Notes under the pieces: generated by a model
The model's database searches: none
Told to the model about the DNA's origin: nothing
The model's input: only the letters and a program-made list of their open reading frames with translations
DNA from: Cheiracanthium punctorium
Lineage: Eukaryota; Arthropoda; Arachnida; Araneae; Cheiracanthiidae
Assembly: GCA_038373885.1 (NCBI GenBank)
Contig: JAWZYV010019552.1
Location: 620,001 to 684,000, forward strand
Direction of reading: 5' to 3'
Length of the DNA stretch: 64,000 nt
In this document: piece by piece, positions 22,955-36,076 of the stretch
Numbering within the stretch: position 1 is the stretch's first letter
Layout: the number at the start of each line of letters is the position of its first letter
Translations under genes and position numbers: made by a program

Positions 22955-24582
22955 GTACATTTTTTTTTTCTGTTATGCTGGGCTCAAAGCTGTCCTACTT
23001 TTGCCTTATATTATATATACGTACTCTGTAGGGTTGTCCAGCATGTGACCTGCATGCCACAGTCCAGCCCGCCCACTACTGTTGTCAAGGGTAGCTCCAG
23101 AGAGTGTGGCATAGACACATACACACCCCAGATTTTTGTTTCAGAACTTTGGATTTGTATGCTTTGCAATTTCGAATATTCAATTTGTGGTTTGAAAATG
23201 TATAGACCTATCTAAGAAGTTCAATTCCCCCTTCTGAAGTTTCATCCTGTAGCCATTTCTGACTGTTGAACTATCGAGAGTTTATTTTAATGGTAGATTT
23301 AAAAGAGAAGTGAAATGTAAAAGAATAAATTCTTCAGAAGCAAAAGAAGAATTGCAATAATAGTGTAGCAACCCTTTGCATTTGGGTGTAAAGAAAGTAA
23401 AATTAAAATTACTGTGAATATTACTTGAATGTGATAATAAATGACTCTGAAAAATTTCAGTGGCAAATTGTAAGGCCCATTTTAAAGTGTTTACACCTGT
23501 TATATTGTTTTCATGAAACTCTCTTCTAGAGAGCAATTTACATTCCCTTAATACACTCCCCTTGTAGCAGTGATTTTTTTTTTCTGTTCCTCCGACATAA
23601 TAAAAAAATATAAATAAAAACAACAATAAGTAAATCACGCTGAAGTGAATGATGTAAACAAGTGTTTTTTTGCAAGCATGATTTTGACATAACATTTTCC
23701 CCTTTTGCTGTTGACAACAACGATTTGTGTATTCGTTTTTTAAAATATTCGTTGTCTTCAGAACAAAATTTTTTTCTCTCGCTTTCATGTTCCGCCAGTT
23801 GTGTAGATTTTTTGGAATGTTTCTTGTTGGTGCCCTGGGAAACAGGTGGAATTAAATAATATGAAAAGGGAGCGTGGATTTAACCCATATGAATACAGAT
23901 AATATATATAATTATTTTTGTTTTTTAACTTTTTTTTCTGTCGTATGAACGCTACAGTATAGAGCATTTAAATTTGTTTGATCAAGTACAATTACAGAAT
24001 ATAAGTATTGATTTTTTTTTCTTTCATCCAGTACACTAAAATATTATTATGGCATGTGCGTGTAAGAGTGACATATTTAAGATATTTAAAGAATAAATTA
24101 GTGAATGTAAATCCATCCTGTTTCGTCTGACAATTTTTAGTTTGTTTCTTTTTTTCATTTCGAAAGCCTATGCAATTACAGCCATCTTATACCCCTCAAC
24201 ACATGCCAAAATTTCTTCTGTAAATTTTAATGGACTATAACCTTTCAACCTTAAAACAGTCCCCCTCCCCCCTTCCATAGACATTACTGACAAAGGGCTA
24301 GAGGGGGCAAAATTCAAGAAAATTCAGGTTTTACCTTAAATAAAATGGTATTTTCTACAATAGGAAACATCCCCTCCCCCTCCCAATGTTATATGCCAAT
24401 TTACACCAATGCTCTTAAAAAAGTATATACTGGTGACCCAAGAGGTCTTTGAAAATTTTTCGTATGGCACTTATGTAAAAAGTTTGGACAATCGTGCTAA
24501 ATATTGTTCATTCCCTGAGTGGTAGCATGTCAGTTAGTTTGATTAAATGTTACTGAGTTAGATGTACAAACTATTATATATG
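22955..24582. other. Intron sequence without recognised genes
   Basis: The open frames here, including 23282-23788 on the minus strand, have intron-like AT-rich composition and no family resemblance. Confidence 0.5.
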
Positions 24583-25331
24583 CAGGGATGTGCCAGCTGC
24601 TCCAAATTGTGCCAAATCAATCTTGATGTGCCAATCTGCTACAAAAAGATCGTTTTTGGACATTTTTGCTCCAAATTGAGCAAAACTGCTACATTTTTAA
24701 TTTTTCTATGTATGTTTAAAAGTTTGTAAATCTCCCGAATTTTTACAAAAGTCATCACACGTTCTAAGCATTCTAATTTCAATATTTCTCTATTAATCTT
24801 AAAAATGAATTTTTTTCTTTGGCATCCATTTGTTTAAAACCTCCAATGCCTTAAGAGTAAAAATTGACCTCTGTTTTAAATTTAATTTTATATAAATTTG
24901 TAGTTTTTTGTTACCAAATTTTTATTAGCTGCTGATGGTAGTTAATATAGTTTAATAAATATTGTATTTTTGATTTAAAATAGATATTTTGTATAGCAAT
25001 GTATAAAATGACTGAATTTTTTATTTATTTCATAAGCTTCGGGACACCCCCCCCTCCCCCCAAAAAAAACTGGTTTTTGTTATAAGCTATGAGTTTTTAA
25101 GAACCTCCTTAATTTTCATTTTTTTTATTGGCATTCTTTAATGACTTTTCTCTTTCCCTCCAAAAATAAATTTTGTATTTCAAAATTGACATTCTTATGC
25201 TCCAAAAGTGATTTTATCTTGCTCCAAATTGCTCCACTAATCTGTTTTTCTTGCTCCAAATTGCTCCAAAAATGTCTTTTTTCTTGCTCCACAAATTGTT
25301 CCAAAATTTTATTTCAGCTGGCACATCCCTG
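24583..25331 (+). mobile_element. MITE with CAGGGATGTGCCAGCTG ends
   Basis: The left end CAGGGATGTGCCAGCTG is matched in reverse by CAGCTGGCACATCCCTG, a perfect 17-bp inverted repeat. The flanks are both TATATG-rich, so the exact target duplication is ambiguous. Inside the right end is an array of TTGCTCCAAA units. Confidence 0.8.
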
Positions 25332-27054
25332 TATATGTATATCGAACCCTCCAAGGGTCATGCAGAGTAAAGAATTTTGAAAATTTATAAGCTATTTCTT
25401 TGTTGACAATACCAGTAATGATAATTTACTGAGAAGTATCATCAACAGTGTACATTTAAATAGACGCAAATAAAACAAAATAGATTTTAAAAGTTATGTA
25501 TATAAAATAGCTTTGCTGTGCATGTGATTGTTTCTCTCTCTGTTCGCTATAGACACCTAAACTATTCACCGGATCTGGACCAAATTCATCACACTGACTC
25601 AATAGGACATAGAGGAGCTACTGTTGAAAAAAAAAATTAATTTTTGATTTTTAGTTTTTTAGTTATTTTATGCTATGTACAGTTTGCCCGTCCCCCCCTT
25701 TTTCTTTTCTACATTTTTCATTATTGCAAGCTAAATTTTCATCTGAAATTCGTTTGTTTTACATCATCAGAAAGTCCAGAGAATGGTTTTTCAAATAAGC
25801 TATGATGAAATATTGCATCTAAATCACTTGATTTTTCGAAGAAGTAATTTAGATGCAATTGAGTAATTTTGATGCATGCTATTACAGCTATGTAACAACA
25901 GAATAAGAATTTTTGTCTTAGAATTATTATTTTTTTTTACATGGCTTCAAAAATTTATCTTTTTCCGCATTCTGTTTGCATTAAAATGTTTGCTAAAACA
26001 TGTTTGCAATTTCCAATGATGGTTATATATAAATTTTCCTGTTAACCTAAGATTTTTTGTAGTGAAAACTTTACTATAATTCAGTTTTTTGTGTCGGTCT
26101 ATTCAGAATAATTGTTATTACAAATAATTACATTGGTAGTCCTAAAAAAGTGGCCTCCTTAAAAACATTTCTTGGGGTCCTTAAAAAATCCGTAAATTTC
26201 ATTTTGAGAAATGAGTATGAACTCTGTTGTACACAACTCTCTCCAGTGCTACCTTCACCATATTGCCGTTTCTTATACGCCTGACTGTCCCTTGTGTTCC
26301 ACAGGAGAAACCATGCACTTTAACCATTTGACAAATTGTGCCTCCCTGACTAGCATTCTTTATTTTTCCATTCCCGACAACTATCATATGAAGGCTATTT
26401 TGTATTGGGCTACTGTAGGGGAAATAGTTCATATGATCCATCCCCCCAACATATGAGATAAAAGAAAGATTATAGGGTTGCAAATTACCTTGACAGTATT
26501 TTCAAAAATGACTGTAAGAGTACTGTGTGGCTAGAAAATGACAGACACTGAACACGGTAGATGGCTGAAGTGTGATGGTCCTGGGTTCAGGCCTATCGCA
26601 CAGCTATTGATCTAATGCATAGTCTGGAGTTAGGGGAGGTTTTCTCCAGATGTAACGTGTGAATATGTGTTAGAACTCCGTAGAAAGTCCCCGGCTCGAG
26701 GCATTTCTCATTCAGGCAGATAGTTTCTGTGTGTTGATACACAATACAATTAATTGCATTATCCTATTTTAGTGTGATTTACTCTACTTTTTATATTACA
26801 TTGAAACTTTTCTTTTAATAATGTCTGTTTCTCCACAAAACTGTTAAAGCTTAAGTGAAATTTCCCATAATTGATTTGCCAATAAATTATCAATCGTTTC
26901 CAGAATACTAAATTTTACTCAAAATTTCAGGAATCCTATTTAGTTTTGAAACATTGTTTCAGTTCGTTACTTCAAAATCCAGTATACAGTGTACAATTAT
27001 TGAGCTATATGAAACAAAAAATAAATTGTTTTAATTTTAAAAAAATGTTTTAGC
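25332..27054. other. Intron sequence with minor repeats
   Basis: It holds a hairpin at 25813-25858 (arms TTGCATCTAAAT and ATTTAGATGCAA) and a weak SINE candidate at 26545-26760. No gene is seen. Confidence 0.5.
26545..26760 (+). repeat. Possible degenerate tRNA-derived SINE
   Basis: A TAGATGGCTGAAGTG box followed 30 nt later by GGTTCAGGCC (26584-26593) resembles a Pol III A/B box pair, with an AT-rich tail ending AATACAATTAATTG. No target duplication was found. Confidence 0.3.
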
Positions 27055-27361
27055 ATTATATAATAATTTCACAACCCACCATTTTCCATAAGGTTGGTAT
27101 TTTTATTTTGAAAGATAATCTTAACAAAAGTGTTTGCTTTATTTATTATTATTTTTTTTTACACACAACTTATTGTGTGCTTAGGTCACATCTCCATTTA
27201 TATAGCCCTATATAATAATTCCTCAGGCCGCCATTTTAAGTGGTAACTGCTGGTATGTGATCCCGATACATAATGAAATTTCAAATGAAAGTTCTTGCTT
27301 TATTTATTTATTATTTTAATTTATAATGTACATTTTCTGTTTTTAGGTCACATCTCCACTG
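27055..27361 (+). repeat. Imperfect tandem duplication covering intron end and exon start
   Basis: Two diverged units of about 150 nt lie side by side. Unit A is about 27055-27199 and unit B about 27208-27361. Both contain a TATAATAATT(T/C)C stretch, a CC(A/G)CCATTTT stretch, a CTTTATTTATTATT stretch, and end with TTAGGTCACATCTCCA. In unit B this is the true acceptor and start of the last SLC35C1 exon. In unit A the acceptor AG is at 27183-27184 and the copied exon bases GTCACATCTCCA at 27185-27196 run into an in-frame TAG at 27203-27205. Confidence 0.75.
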
Positions 27362-27583
27362 ACGCACAATATCAGCGGAACAGCCAAAGCCTGTGCGCAG
27401 ACAGTTGTTGCAGTGATGTGGTTCCACGAGGTGAAATCGGTCCTGTGGTGGGTGAGCAACACGACAGTGCTTCTGGGATCGGCTGCATACACGAGGGTGC
27501 AGCAGCTGCAGATGAAGTCAGACTATGAACAGTCGGTGCAGCAGAAGAAGCTGGAGGGACAGCCTTCTGGACAGTCCGTATGA
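27347..27583 (+). CDS. SLC35C1: GDP-fucose transporter (SLC35C1-like), terminal coding exon
   Basis: The exon begins after TTTTCTGTTTTTAG in phase 0 and runs 78 codons to TGA at 27581-27583. It contains [20 protein letters not shown], a motif shared by nucleotide-sugar transporters of this clade, then a helix around VVAVMWF, the K-S-x-LWW-SN block, and a last helix VLLGSAAYT. The tail is polar and Gln-rich ([16 protein letters not shown]..., ending GQSV) and should face the cytosol (inference). No clean AATAAA signal is seen within the first kilobase downstream; a TA-flanked transposon starts only 149 nt after the stop, so the 3' UTR may include transposon sequence. A decoy copy of the acceptor and first exon bases lies about 160 nt upstream. 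Confidence 0.95.
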   Translation, partial: VTSPLTHNISGTAKACAQTVVAVMWFHEVKSVLWWVSNTTVLLGSAAYTRVQQLQMKSDYEQSVQQKKLEGQPSGQSV

Positions 27584-27731
27584 CAAACAAAAGTATTAAG
27601 TTCAAAACGCAGATAATTTAAGGCTGTTATTCGAAAAAAAGAAAAATCTACAGTGATATCCACCATTGAAAATCAATCTTTTCAGAGAAGTGTTCTCTGA
27701 ATAGAGGTAATCAGATTTCATGGACTATATA

Positions 27732-28779
27732 CAGGGTATCCTGAAAGAGTCATAACATAGTTTGATTATTTATCTATTAGAGATAAGTGGGCAATGTAAT
27801 TTGAAAAAAGAAGTTCAGTATAAGACAGGATAAAAGAATATGTTGAAAAAAATATTCCTTTACCTAATTTATAAAAAGTAACTTTTTAAATTTGTATATG
27901 ACCCTTGTACGAAAAAAATTCCCTTTTAGTAAAATGTGCCCTAAGCTGATTTTAAAAAATTTAAAAATCATTTCCTAAAAAGTGTCAGAGATATGAAGAT
28001 AAATATAGGCGGACTTACACAACTTTTCATTTTCTCTGAAAAGAACCCTTTGTGTTGGATAATTATTGCATTCCAGGGATGGTACAGAAATTACAAAAGA
28101 AAATACTTTTTCGCTCCTTAACAATGAATGTTTCAGGAGTTAATCCTCGAATTTTTTCCAGGGACCTATTTTTGTAATAACTCTTTATTTTTGTGAAATT
28201 CAACATATATTTTTGTGAAATTTTATACCAATTCGGTTATTTTAATCGATTGTATTATTGTGAAGAGGCCATTTTAATCAATTATAAATTTATGAAGGAA
28301 TTGTTTTTAACAATTTTAATTTTGTGAAGGGGCCATTTTAATTGATTATAATTTTGTGAAAGGGCCATTTTAATTTAATGTAATTTTGTGAAGGGGCTAT
28401 TTTAATCAGTTGTAATTTTGTGAAGGGGACCTGCAAAATGAACCCATATTTTGTCCGCATAGATTCCCTGTGTTTACTCTCAAATCCATGCATAGACCCT
28501 GGCTGTTTTTGTTATAAGATATCACTGAGATGTTTAATGGTGAAAGGCTGAAAATTTGTACGTCAATTTATGAGCACATTTTATTAATTGGGAATTTTTT
28601 GGAATGGGGATTGAATACAAATTAAAAAAGCGTCACTTTTTTAAAATGAGATAGAGGAATTTTTTCTTAGCATAGCCTTTTTCCCCACCATATTTTGAAC
28701 ATTTTTTCAACTGACAAAGCCAACTTATCTCTAATAGATAATGAATTAAATCATGTTACCACCTTTTTGAGACATTCTG
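27732..28779 (+). mobile_element. TA-flanked transposon with ~60-bp inverted repeats
   Basis: The element starts CAGGGTATCCTGAAAGAG and ends CTTTTTGAGACATTCTG, with TA on both sides. The repeats extend about 60 bp inward and include TTATCTATTAGAGATAAGT and its reverse. No transposase motif is seen, so it looks like a non-autonomous Tc1/mariner-class element. It starts 149 nt after the SLC35C1 stop and may be transcribed in its 3' UTR. Confidence 0.7.
28168..28432 (+). repeat. Degenerate tandem repeat, unit about 38-40 bp
   Basis: Repeated TTTTGTGAAGGGGCCATTTT units spaced by TAATT(G/T)ATTATAA-like sequence, lying inside the 27732-28779 element. Confidence 0.75.
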
Positions 28780-29327
28780 TATATTCACTACAAAAAGCTG
28801 TTATTGAACTAATGTTTTATACATAATTTCTATGGATCTTTAATGAAAAATTTTAAACCACCTATACAAATGATAATCTTTATAAAAGAAAATTTTCAAA
28901 TTGGTGATAAAATTAGAACCCAAACAACCTCTTTCCTCTCTTCATGAAAAAACAAATGCACTGACAATTCCAGGCGAAAAGAATGAACAAGCCCCTTTTT
29001 TTTCTTGACAGCCCAACTTTTAAACAGAAAAGCAATTTCAATGTTCACCCAAGCAAAGTCATTCCATCTTTCAGTTGAAAAGCTGAAAAATGGTCTTTCA
29101 GGTTGGTATAGGGTGAGTAGTAGTCCTTTATTGAAGAAAAATTAACATTGAGACGATAGCTAGGAAATATGGTCTAGAAGTACAGGGTCTTTATGAGAAC
29201 CACAAAAAAGTGGTTGTTTTTCCAAAATTTCTGTTTTTTTTTTCCCTTTCCATCCTTCTTCATTTGGTTTTCATCTCTATACTTCACACAACCCTTGAAC
29301 AAAGATCAAAATAAAATCATTGTATTG

Positions 29328-29830
29328 CAGGGTTTCTACAGACCTGGAAAGTCAGAGAATATCAGGGAAATGAGTTTTGGTCAGGGAAATTAGCAGAAAT
29401 TGAAGAAAGGTCAGGGAAATGCAAGAAAATTTTGTGGTCAAATCAAGAAAATATTGGCTGTTTGAACCTGAGTATAGAAATTGCTTTTATTTTCATTTTC
29501 TTATTCAACCTTATAAATAATTTTTAAATGTGTTCTTTATGAACCTATCTTGTGCAGTTGAAATAGGCTTAATTTTATCCTAAATTATTAACAAACATGG
29601 TTTTTGTTAGAATCCAGTGATGTCCAATAAGATTCTTGTATATATTAATTTAATATTATTATTATTTGTAAGAAAAAGGGGCAAAATATATAAATTATTA
29701 ATTAAAGGATGTAATATTAAAAATAGAAACGCAAAATTCGGGAAAGCACACTAGATAAAGTAAGGGAAGAGTGCGATAGATGTCAGGGAAAGTCAGGGAA
29801 GGAAAAGCTGTGAAATCTGTAGAAACCCTG
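29328..29830 (+). mobile_element. hAT-like MITE (CAGGGTTTCTACAG family), copy 2
   Basis: The ends CAGGGTTTCTACAG and CTGTAGAAACCCTG are perfect inverted repeats. The 5-bp target duplication is TATTG (29323-29327 and 29831-29835). The body matches 1069-1566 over its full length. Confidence 0.82.
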
Positions 29831-30735
29831 TATTGGAAACTTTGAAAAAATTCATAATGTTGCGTCATCAGTGTCAGATTTAATCGTGCATGCATACTTG
29901 CCAAGGGCTGAGAAAGAAAGAAAAGAAACATGTGCAAAATCACAAAGAAGATGTTTATCCTACAGGAGAAAACGATCCATTGGCTTACATGTTCATAAAT
30001 AGCAGTAACTTCAAATTATTTATTTTATATTAATTTCATTGATCTTTTTTTTAATATTTAAAATAAAATGAATTCAATTCAATTTTCAATGGCCTCGTGT
30101 TAATATAACATACAATGAATGATTAATATTTTTATGTTAATTATTATGGTATTAGTTAATTATTGATGTATTAGTCTGTTGATTTTTAAATGCCTTTTTC
30201 GCAAATAAATAAGTTTCAATCTTTTAAAAATTGCATCACGACTAGCTTCTGAAGACCTTTCAAAACTCCAGAGATTTTCCCAAGTTGCGCTATAAATATT
30301 TTTATGTGTTGGCAGGTATGCATGCCTACATGGGACCCTGGGTCAGGGGTCGCACACCCTTTGCCCACTGGCACCATAGCACCCACCCATTGTTTTATGA
30401 GAAGTATTATTTCTGTTTTCAATAAAACGGTGGTTAAGCATTCAAGGGTTTAATGATTAGCCACACAAAAGCAGGAATATTATCGTACTTTCCTAATTAG
30501 TAAGCAATGACCAATAAAATGATGCAATGGCAAAATTCAGATTGACTTTCTAATTTTTAAGGAAATTTTATATTTTATAGGTTTTGTATGCATGATTTAG
30601 CTGTTTATTTTATACAAATATTTTTACAGTCATTTTTTTTGTTATGCCTTTGGAATTAGATTGTTTTTTGTCCCTTAGGTGTGTGTAGAACAATGTCCAG
30701 CTGTATGTTTACCTTAAAAAAAAAAAATTCTAGAA

Positions 30736-31389
30736 CAGGAGCTCTTAAATTGTATAGTCTGCAGACCCCTGGAGGGATCTGCTTAGCCAATATCAGGGGT
30801 CCACAAAATTATAAAAAAAAATGGTTCAAACAGTTCATGAAGACTAATAGCATTACTAATCAAGCTGTAAAACATTTGATTTTGTTCTGCATAGCATAAT
30901 TATGCTCTATAAATGAAATCAAGGCTTAAGAACAAACTTAGAAACAGATCAGAGTAACATTCCAATATAGTTCCCGAAATTCCAGTTCTGGTCTTAAGGA
31001 AACCACTGCACTCATCTCATTGAGTAAAAATTATTTATAGAAAACATTATGAGATCTATTTTGACCAATATTTTTTTTTTTATGAAGAAATGTTTGTATG
31101 ATTTTATTGTATTGTGATTTGTAATTTTTAAAATTCTTTTTACCTCTCTCCTTATTTGTTTTCACATCCCAATAAAAATGTCCATTTTTATAAATGCACA
31201 AAATCACATATTATTAAAAGCAGCAATACATTTTTTCCCAATATTTAATAAAATGTAATGCTAATGAGATTATTGATCTGGAAATGAAACCTCAAAAACA
31301 ATGTAAAATGCCTTAGGTTGGTATAAGGTCCTCAAAAAACATGTTGTCCATGCTGGGTTCCTCAGACTCTGTAAATTGAAGATCCCCTG
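30736..31389 (+). mobile_element. hAT-type MITE
   Basis: The ends are CAGGAGCTCTTAAATTG and, reversed, CAGGGGATCTTCAATTTAC. A perfect 8-bp target duplication TTCTAGAA flanks it (30728-30735 and 31390-31397). No coding content is seen. Confidence 0.85.
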
Positions 31390-31397
31390 TTCTAGAA

Positions 31398-32884
31398 TAT
31401 GCTTTTAAGTACAAAAAGGTTAGGGACCTCTGCTGTGGGCTATAAAACTTCTGAAGCCTTTTCTACAAAGATTGTTTAGGATTTAGAGTTCCATGGGAAA
31501 ATTCTTTCCAAATCTTTCTATGTTCATAAACAGGGTGTCTGATGAATGTCATGAAAATGTCACAATGTTGAACAATGGTGCTTTTGAACAATTCCCGCAC
31601 TTCAGGAAATGTTGTTAATCTATTGTATATTTTACCTTAAAGATTTTTGTAGCAATCATGACACTTTCTTGCAGTCTGTAGCAAAGTGGGCCTAATTCAC
31701 TTTTTCTGAGAGCCACAGACAGTGGATTTTAAGTATTCTGGAGCTGGTTTTTTTTTTTTTTTTTAAGAAAAGGAAGATAAACCATGATTGGGGTAGGAGA
31801 ACTTAATGTTTTCGTGTGAAAAAAATGTACAGTTTGAACAAATATAATATCAAATTTTTAAAAATACAATGCCAAGGCTCAATGCTTAAATAATACTTAA
31901 AGATTGAACAAATAAAGCAAAATGGTTGTTTTACAGAATTAAAATTCTTAATCCATTTTTAAAATAACAGATTTAAAAAGATATATCCCAAAATTGACAG
32001 TGGAAGTTCATTTGACTGATTTCAGTTTTCGGTGCTTCATATGGCTTTGAGTCTTTGAACATCCTATGTAAGTTTACCAAAAATAATCATCGGGCTTTGG
32101 TCCATTTTAACTAAGCTTTTAAATGAGTGAGTGAGAACTGCTCTAGCTGGTCTTTAAGGAACCTTTTGACAATTAACGTCTAGGATGGACAACATTCGTA
32201 AAACATCCACGAGCAAGTAAAATTTTAGAGGTTTTACAAATTCTTTTCGTATAACCAGTACCATTTTCTAAAAATAGTTTCAAGTTACATTGTCCAATTT
32301 CTGAACTTACAAGAAATAAAACAAATTAATTAATTATAAAAATTGGCATACCCTATTTTATACACAGATTTTATTTGCAAAGAGCCGCACTGCTTGCCCA
32401 CCACTGCCGCAAGGCTACACCCTGTTCCATAGTGTAGTTCTTGTAGTGGCATTTTAAACATCTTCAAGTATCTGGTGCAATGATTTTATTTTATGTTATG
32501 GTACATGGCTCTGAAGTAATTTTTTTTTCTTCAGACACACAACAGCCTTAAATTTAAAAAGTAGATGAAAGAGCATGAACCTGTTTTTTACTTAAATTCC
32601 TGTTGATGATTGTTGTAATGTTGAATGTTTCATATTTTATATAAATAGATTTATTAATTTGTGTATGTGTCCATCTTTTCACATAAAGCTTGGTCATTAT
32701 TTTGGGACATTCTCTAAATGTGGTACAAATTGTCCCTTGTATTGAGTGATATTGTTTTGGATACAAGGATAAAACCTGGTCACAAGGCTTATAAAATAAT
32801 AAGCCAACATATTGCAATAATATCCTTTTTTTTCTGTCCAAGCAAAATGGCTTGAACAAAAATGACAATGTTGACATAGATATA
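31398..32884. other. Intergenic sequence without recognised genes
   Basis: It holds a T-run near 31748 and vague hAT-like ends (near 31671 and 32390) that could not be paired. No gene is seen. Confidence 0.4.
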
Positions 32885-33479
32885 CAGTAGAGTCTCGCTT
32901 ATCCAACATTACGTATTATCCAACATCGGGCGAAGCGACGTCGAATAAAATTCGTCGGACGATTAAAAAGAATTACCACCGGAAGCTACTGTCTACAGTA
33001 ATACAAGAAATCAGTAAACAGAGAGACATGTTTGACAAATTGAGCTAAGACTCTAGAGACTGCAATTCAATATGTTGAGCAATAAGAAAAAGATACAGGA
33101 ATTTATATAATGGATGAGATCAAGATGGGAAGATTTGGCAGTGAAGAAACGGCATTCATCGGAAAACAGACTACCATAAAAAATTTCTTTAAATCCCCAC
33201 AGGACTGAAATTTAAGTGCAACATATGGCACTTGTTAATTCTGACAATAGATTATTCTGTAAGTATAAGTTCATTTTTTCAATTCAATTTCCCATTGTTT
33301 TCTTGTATTTGTAGAGCATGAATATGATACAACATAATACTGTGTTATAACATACCCATGTATGTATTATTTTCCAAGATACATTGCAGCTTAACGTTTA
33401 AGAAGCTTTTTCTTGACCCGTCTCTATTATCCGACATCATGCCAGCCCCTTTATATCGGAATTAAGCGAGACTCTACAC
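32885..33479 (+). mobile_element. Tigger/pogo-type MITE
   Basis: The left end CAGTAGAGTCTCGCTTATCC is matched in reverse at the right end by GTAGAGTCTCGCTTAATTCC, with TA flanks. The subterminal words TTATCCAACAT and TTATCCGACATC are typical of Tigger-derived elements. Confidence 0.75.
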
Positions 33480-33481
33480 TA

Positions 33482-35237
33482 CAATGAAACTCTGATTTAG
33501 TGTTTTCCCTGCTTATGATGTCTTTTTGTGCTGGTCTCAAACGTTTTCCTATGCTTGTAGCATTTAAAAACCCTGTTAATAATGTTACATTTCCAATATG
33601 TACAGTTGATTGAGATAGCTTGTAGGATATTTGAGATAACAATGAGAATGAACATGATTGAAGCAAGCCAATTAGTAACAGTATTGACAGCGTTCCTTTC
33701 AAGTATCCATGGTCGCACCTGTCGACCTTGCCGTTCAATGTTTTCTCAGAAACCTCGTGTAAATATGGGCTAGGATCCCTCAGAAAGTCTCCCATAGAGG
33801 GCATTCCTCCTGTAGGCTTAGGACCCTAGTGCAGTCAATCGGCCTTAATCCATGAACACAAAACACAAAAACCTTTCAAGTATTGAAGATAAAGTGAAAA
33901 ACAGAAAGTTACAATTATTCAAAATGAAATGTGTGTTGCAAATACTAAAAAAAAAAAAAATCAAATAATGCATTTTTTATAAACAGTGATATCCTGCTGA
34001 TCCAGATATGCTGAGAGTCAAGTTCGGGCCCCAGGGATAAAATCTTCAGAGTCTCATTGCTACCCAGGAACCCTTTTGATATCTTATTACATCAATAATT
34101 TAATTCATTATTGAAAAATAATTAATACAATTAGAATTATTAGTAAATTAATACTTTGATAAACATCTATGCTCAAAAGAATACCAATGCTTTGTTGTGG
34201 AGGTTTCTTCACCACGACAGGGAAACTATTTCATACATTATAAATACGTTAAAAGCATTTTTGCATGGCATGTTTCCTCAGTATTGTAAAATTAATATTG
34301 TTATTCATACTACCATTCAAACAGGTAGCAGCAAAACATTTCGGAGGTCCAAAAAAGTGGAAAAATCAGAATTCCTCCGAGAAAGTCTTGATCTTCGAAA
34401 CAAAATGTTGAATGAAAATTCAAAATTTCAGAGGTTGGGTTGTGTCTATAGTCTCCTTTGGCTCTGTCCTTTCTTTGATCATTTAATAATGTGGGTCTTG
34501 AAAAAATATTTTTATCTAAAATAAATCTTTTCTAGATTTATTCATGGCAAACCGTTGAATAATATTGTCAAAGTCTGCTTTTCTTGAAGATAATCTCTCA
34601 CATTCCTTGTTTTTGTCTTAAAGTTTGTCGATTATGTAGCTGCATTTTTTTTTTTTTTTTGTAATTTTATTCAAAAAATAATTAAAAACTTCCGGTGTTA
34701 ACAAAAAACTTAATCTGTATTTGGTCCTTTTTTTTTTTCTAAAAGTGACATCATACAATGAAGTCTTCTATACAAACAGCAAAAGGGGGGGGGGCTTTCG
34801 CAAGGTGGGGGCCCAGGATATTCCCCCTCTGCGCCACTGTACTGATCCAATCCAAAATAAACTTAATTTTTACACGCATCGGTTTCTTTTTATTTAATCC
34901 AGAAAGTTTCAAATTTTTACATTTCCCAGATTTTAAGATTGAACTCTCTCCTCGACCTCTTTCGTCGGGGCATCAGAGATATCTTCTTTCTGCGTATCTT
35001 CCCGACATGGCACAATGCAGCGGCACACTTTCAGTGCCTCGACGTGGGCCACGTTGTGTTTGCACAATCATTGAAACCAGGCCTTCGAACCGCAATTTTT
35101 CACGTTCCGGTTCAACTAAAAATAAATATATCTGTTCAGTTCCGGTTTTCGTTCCGCCAAAGATAGCGGTTTTCGGTTTAGTTCCGAAAGAATAATTTTA
35201 TGTAATTCCATCAAAATTTAAAAGATTTTATTCTCTT
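33482..35237. other. Intergenic sequence without a supported gene
   Basis: The open frame at 34156-34524 and the GC-richer patch at 34940-35160 have no recognisable domain. The words GTTCCGG(T) and CGTTCCGCC near 35100-35170 suggest a degraded repeat. Confidence 0.4.
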
Positions 35238-35845
35238 TACTTTCCGAACATGTACCATGTAAGGAAAGTATTGTCATTATGAAAAAATTCGACTTCGAGA
35301 TTTGGGTGTATTGACACGTTTTGAGGTCTGAATTCATTTATGCTATTTTTACGAGATGTGTGTATGTGAACGAACACGATAGCTCCTAAACAGGGCATTC
35401 GATGGAGCTCAAATTGGGTATATATGTTATTATAAACCACCGTCGCAAGACCGGTATTGATTTGGATGTGTATAGGAATTATAGTTTTTCTACAGGGCTA
35501 CGACAAAGATTTCTTTTACATTATGGCCTATCGCGGGAAATTCTTGAAGTGCGCTAGCGTTTAAACGGTACATTCGATTGAGCTCCAATTGGGTATACAT
35601 GTTATAAACCACCATCGTAAGACCGGTATTGATTTTATTGTGTATAGGACTTATAGTTTTCGATAGGGCTACGACAAAAATTTCTTTTACATGATGGCCT
35701 ATGGGGAGAAATTCTTGAAAGTGGGCTAGCGTTGAAACGGCGCATTCGATAGAGCTTCCATTTGGTATGTATGTTTGAATTTTATTCATAGATTCAAATT
35801 TATTTAAATGGTTGGCCATGATCTAAATCGTAAGTGTTCGGAAAC
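35238..35845 (+). repeat. Repeat family Y, copy 1 (hairpin plus ~174-bp modules)
   Basis: It starts with a hairpin of arms TACTTTCC and GGAAAGTA (16-nt loop), then ATTCGACTTCGAGAT. Three tandem modules follow, beginning near 35400, 35577 and 35748, each with CGAT(G/T)GAGCT(C/T)C and AGACCGGTATTGATTT. It ends in GTGTTCGGAAA. It lies just downstream of the kinase gene. Confidence 0.75.
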
Positions 35846-35915
35846 TAAATGTTTGTGAACAACTATTTCTAATAAAGCAACAAAGAAATTAATAGAAGTT
35901 TTCTGAATTCAAGTT

Positions 35916-35921
35916 TTTATT
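35916..35921 (-). promoter_or_regulatory. Candidate polyadenylation signal of the kinase gene
   Basis: AATAAA on the minus strand, about 156 nt past the kinase stop codon; the nearest good match downstream. Confidence 0.4.
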
Positions 35922-36076
35922 ATGCTATTCAAAAGTTATTTTGCAAATCTACAGTATTGGATGATTATTACATGGCAATTTCATAGAATTCTTTCACATC
36001 GACAATAAACAAATTTTTATAGAATCATGAAGGTCTAAAATAAATGCGCATGTGTTCATTTTAATGTACTTCCAAA

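Noticed and set aside
22604..23215. A 203-codon open frame taken as one coding region
   Set aside because: Only 22641-22954 resembles the transporter; the rest is intron read-through past a good donor at 22955.
31671..32420. hAT element between a CAGTCTGTAGC word and an ACTGCCGCAAGG word
   Set aside because: The ends do not match well and no target duplication is present.
34156..34524. 122-codon open frame
   Set aside because: No ATG-supported start, AT-rich composition and no recognisable domain.
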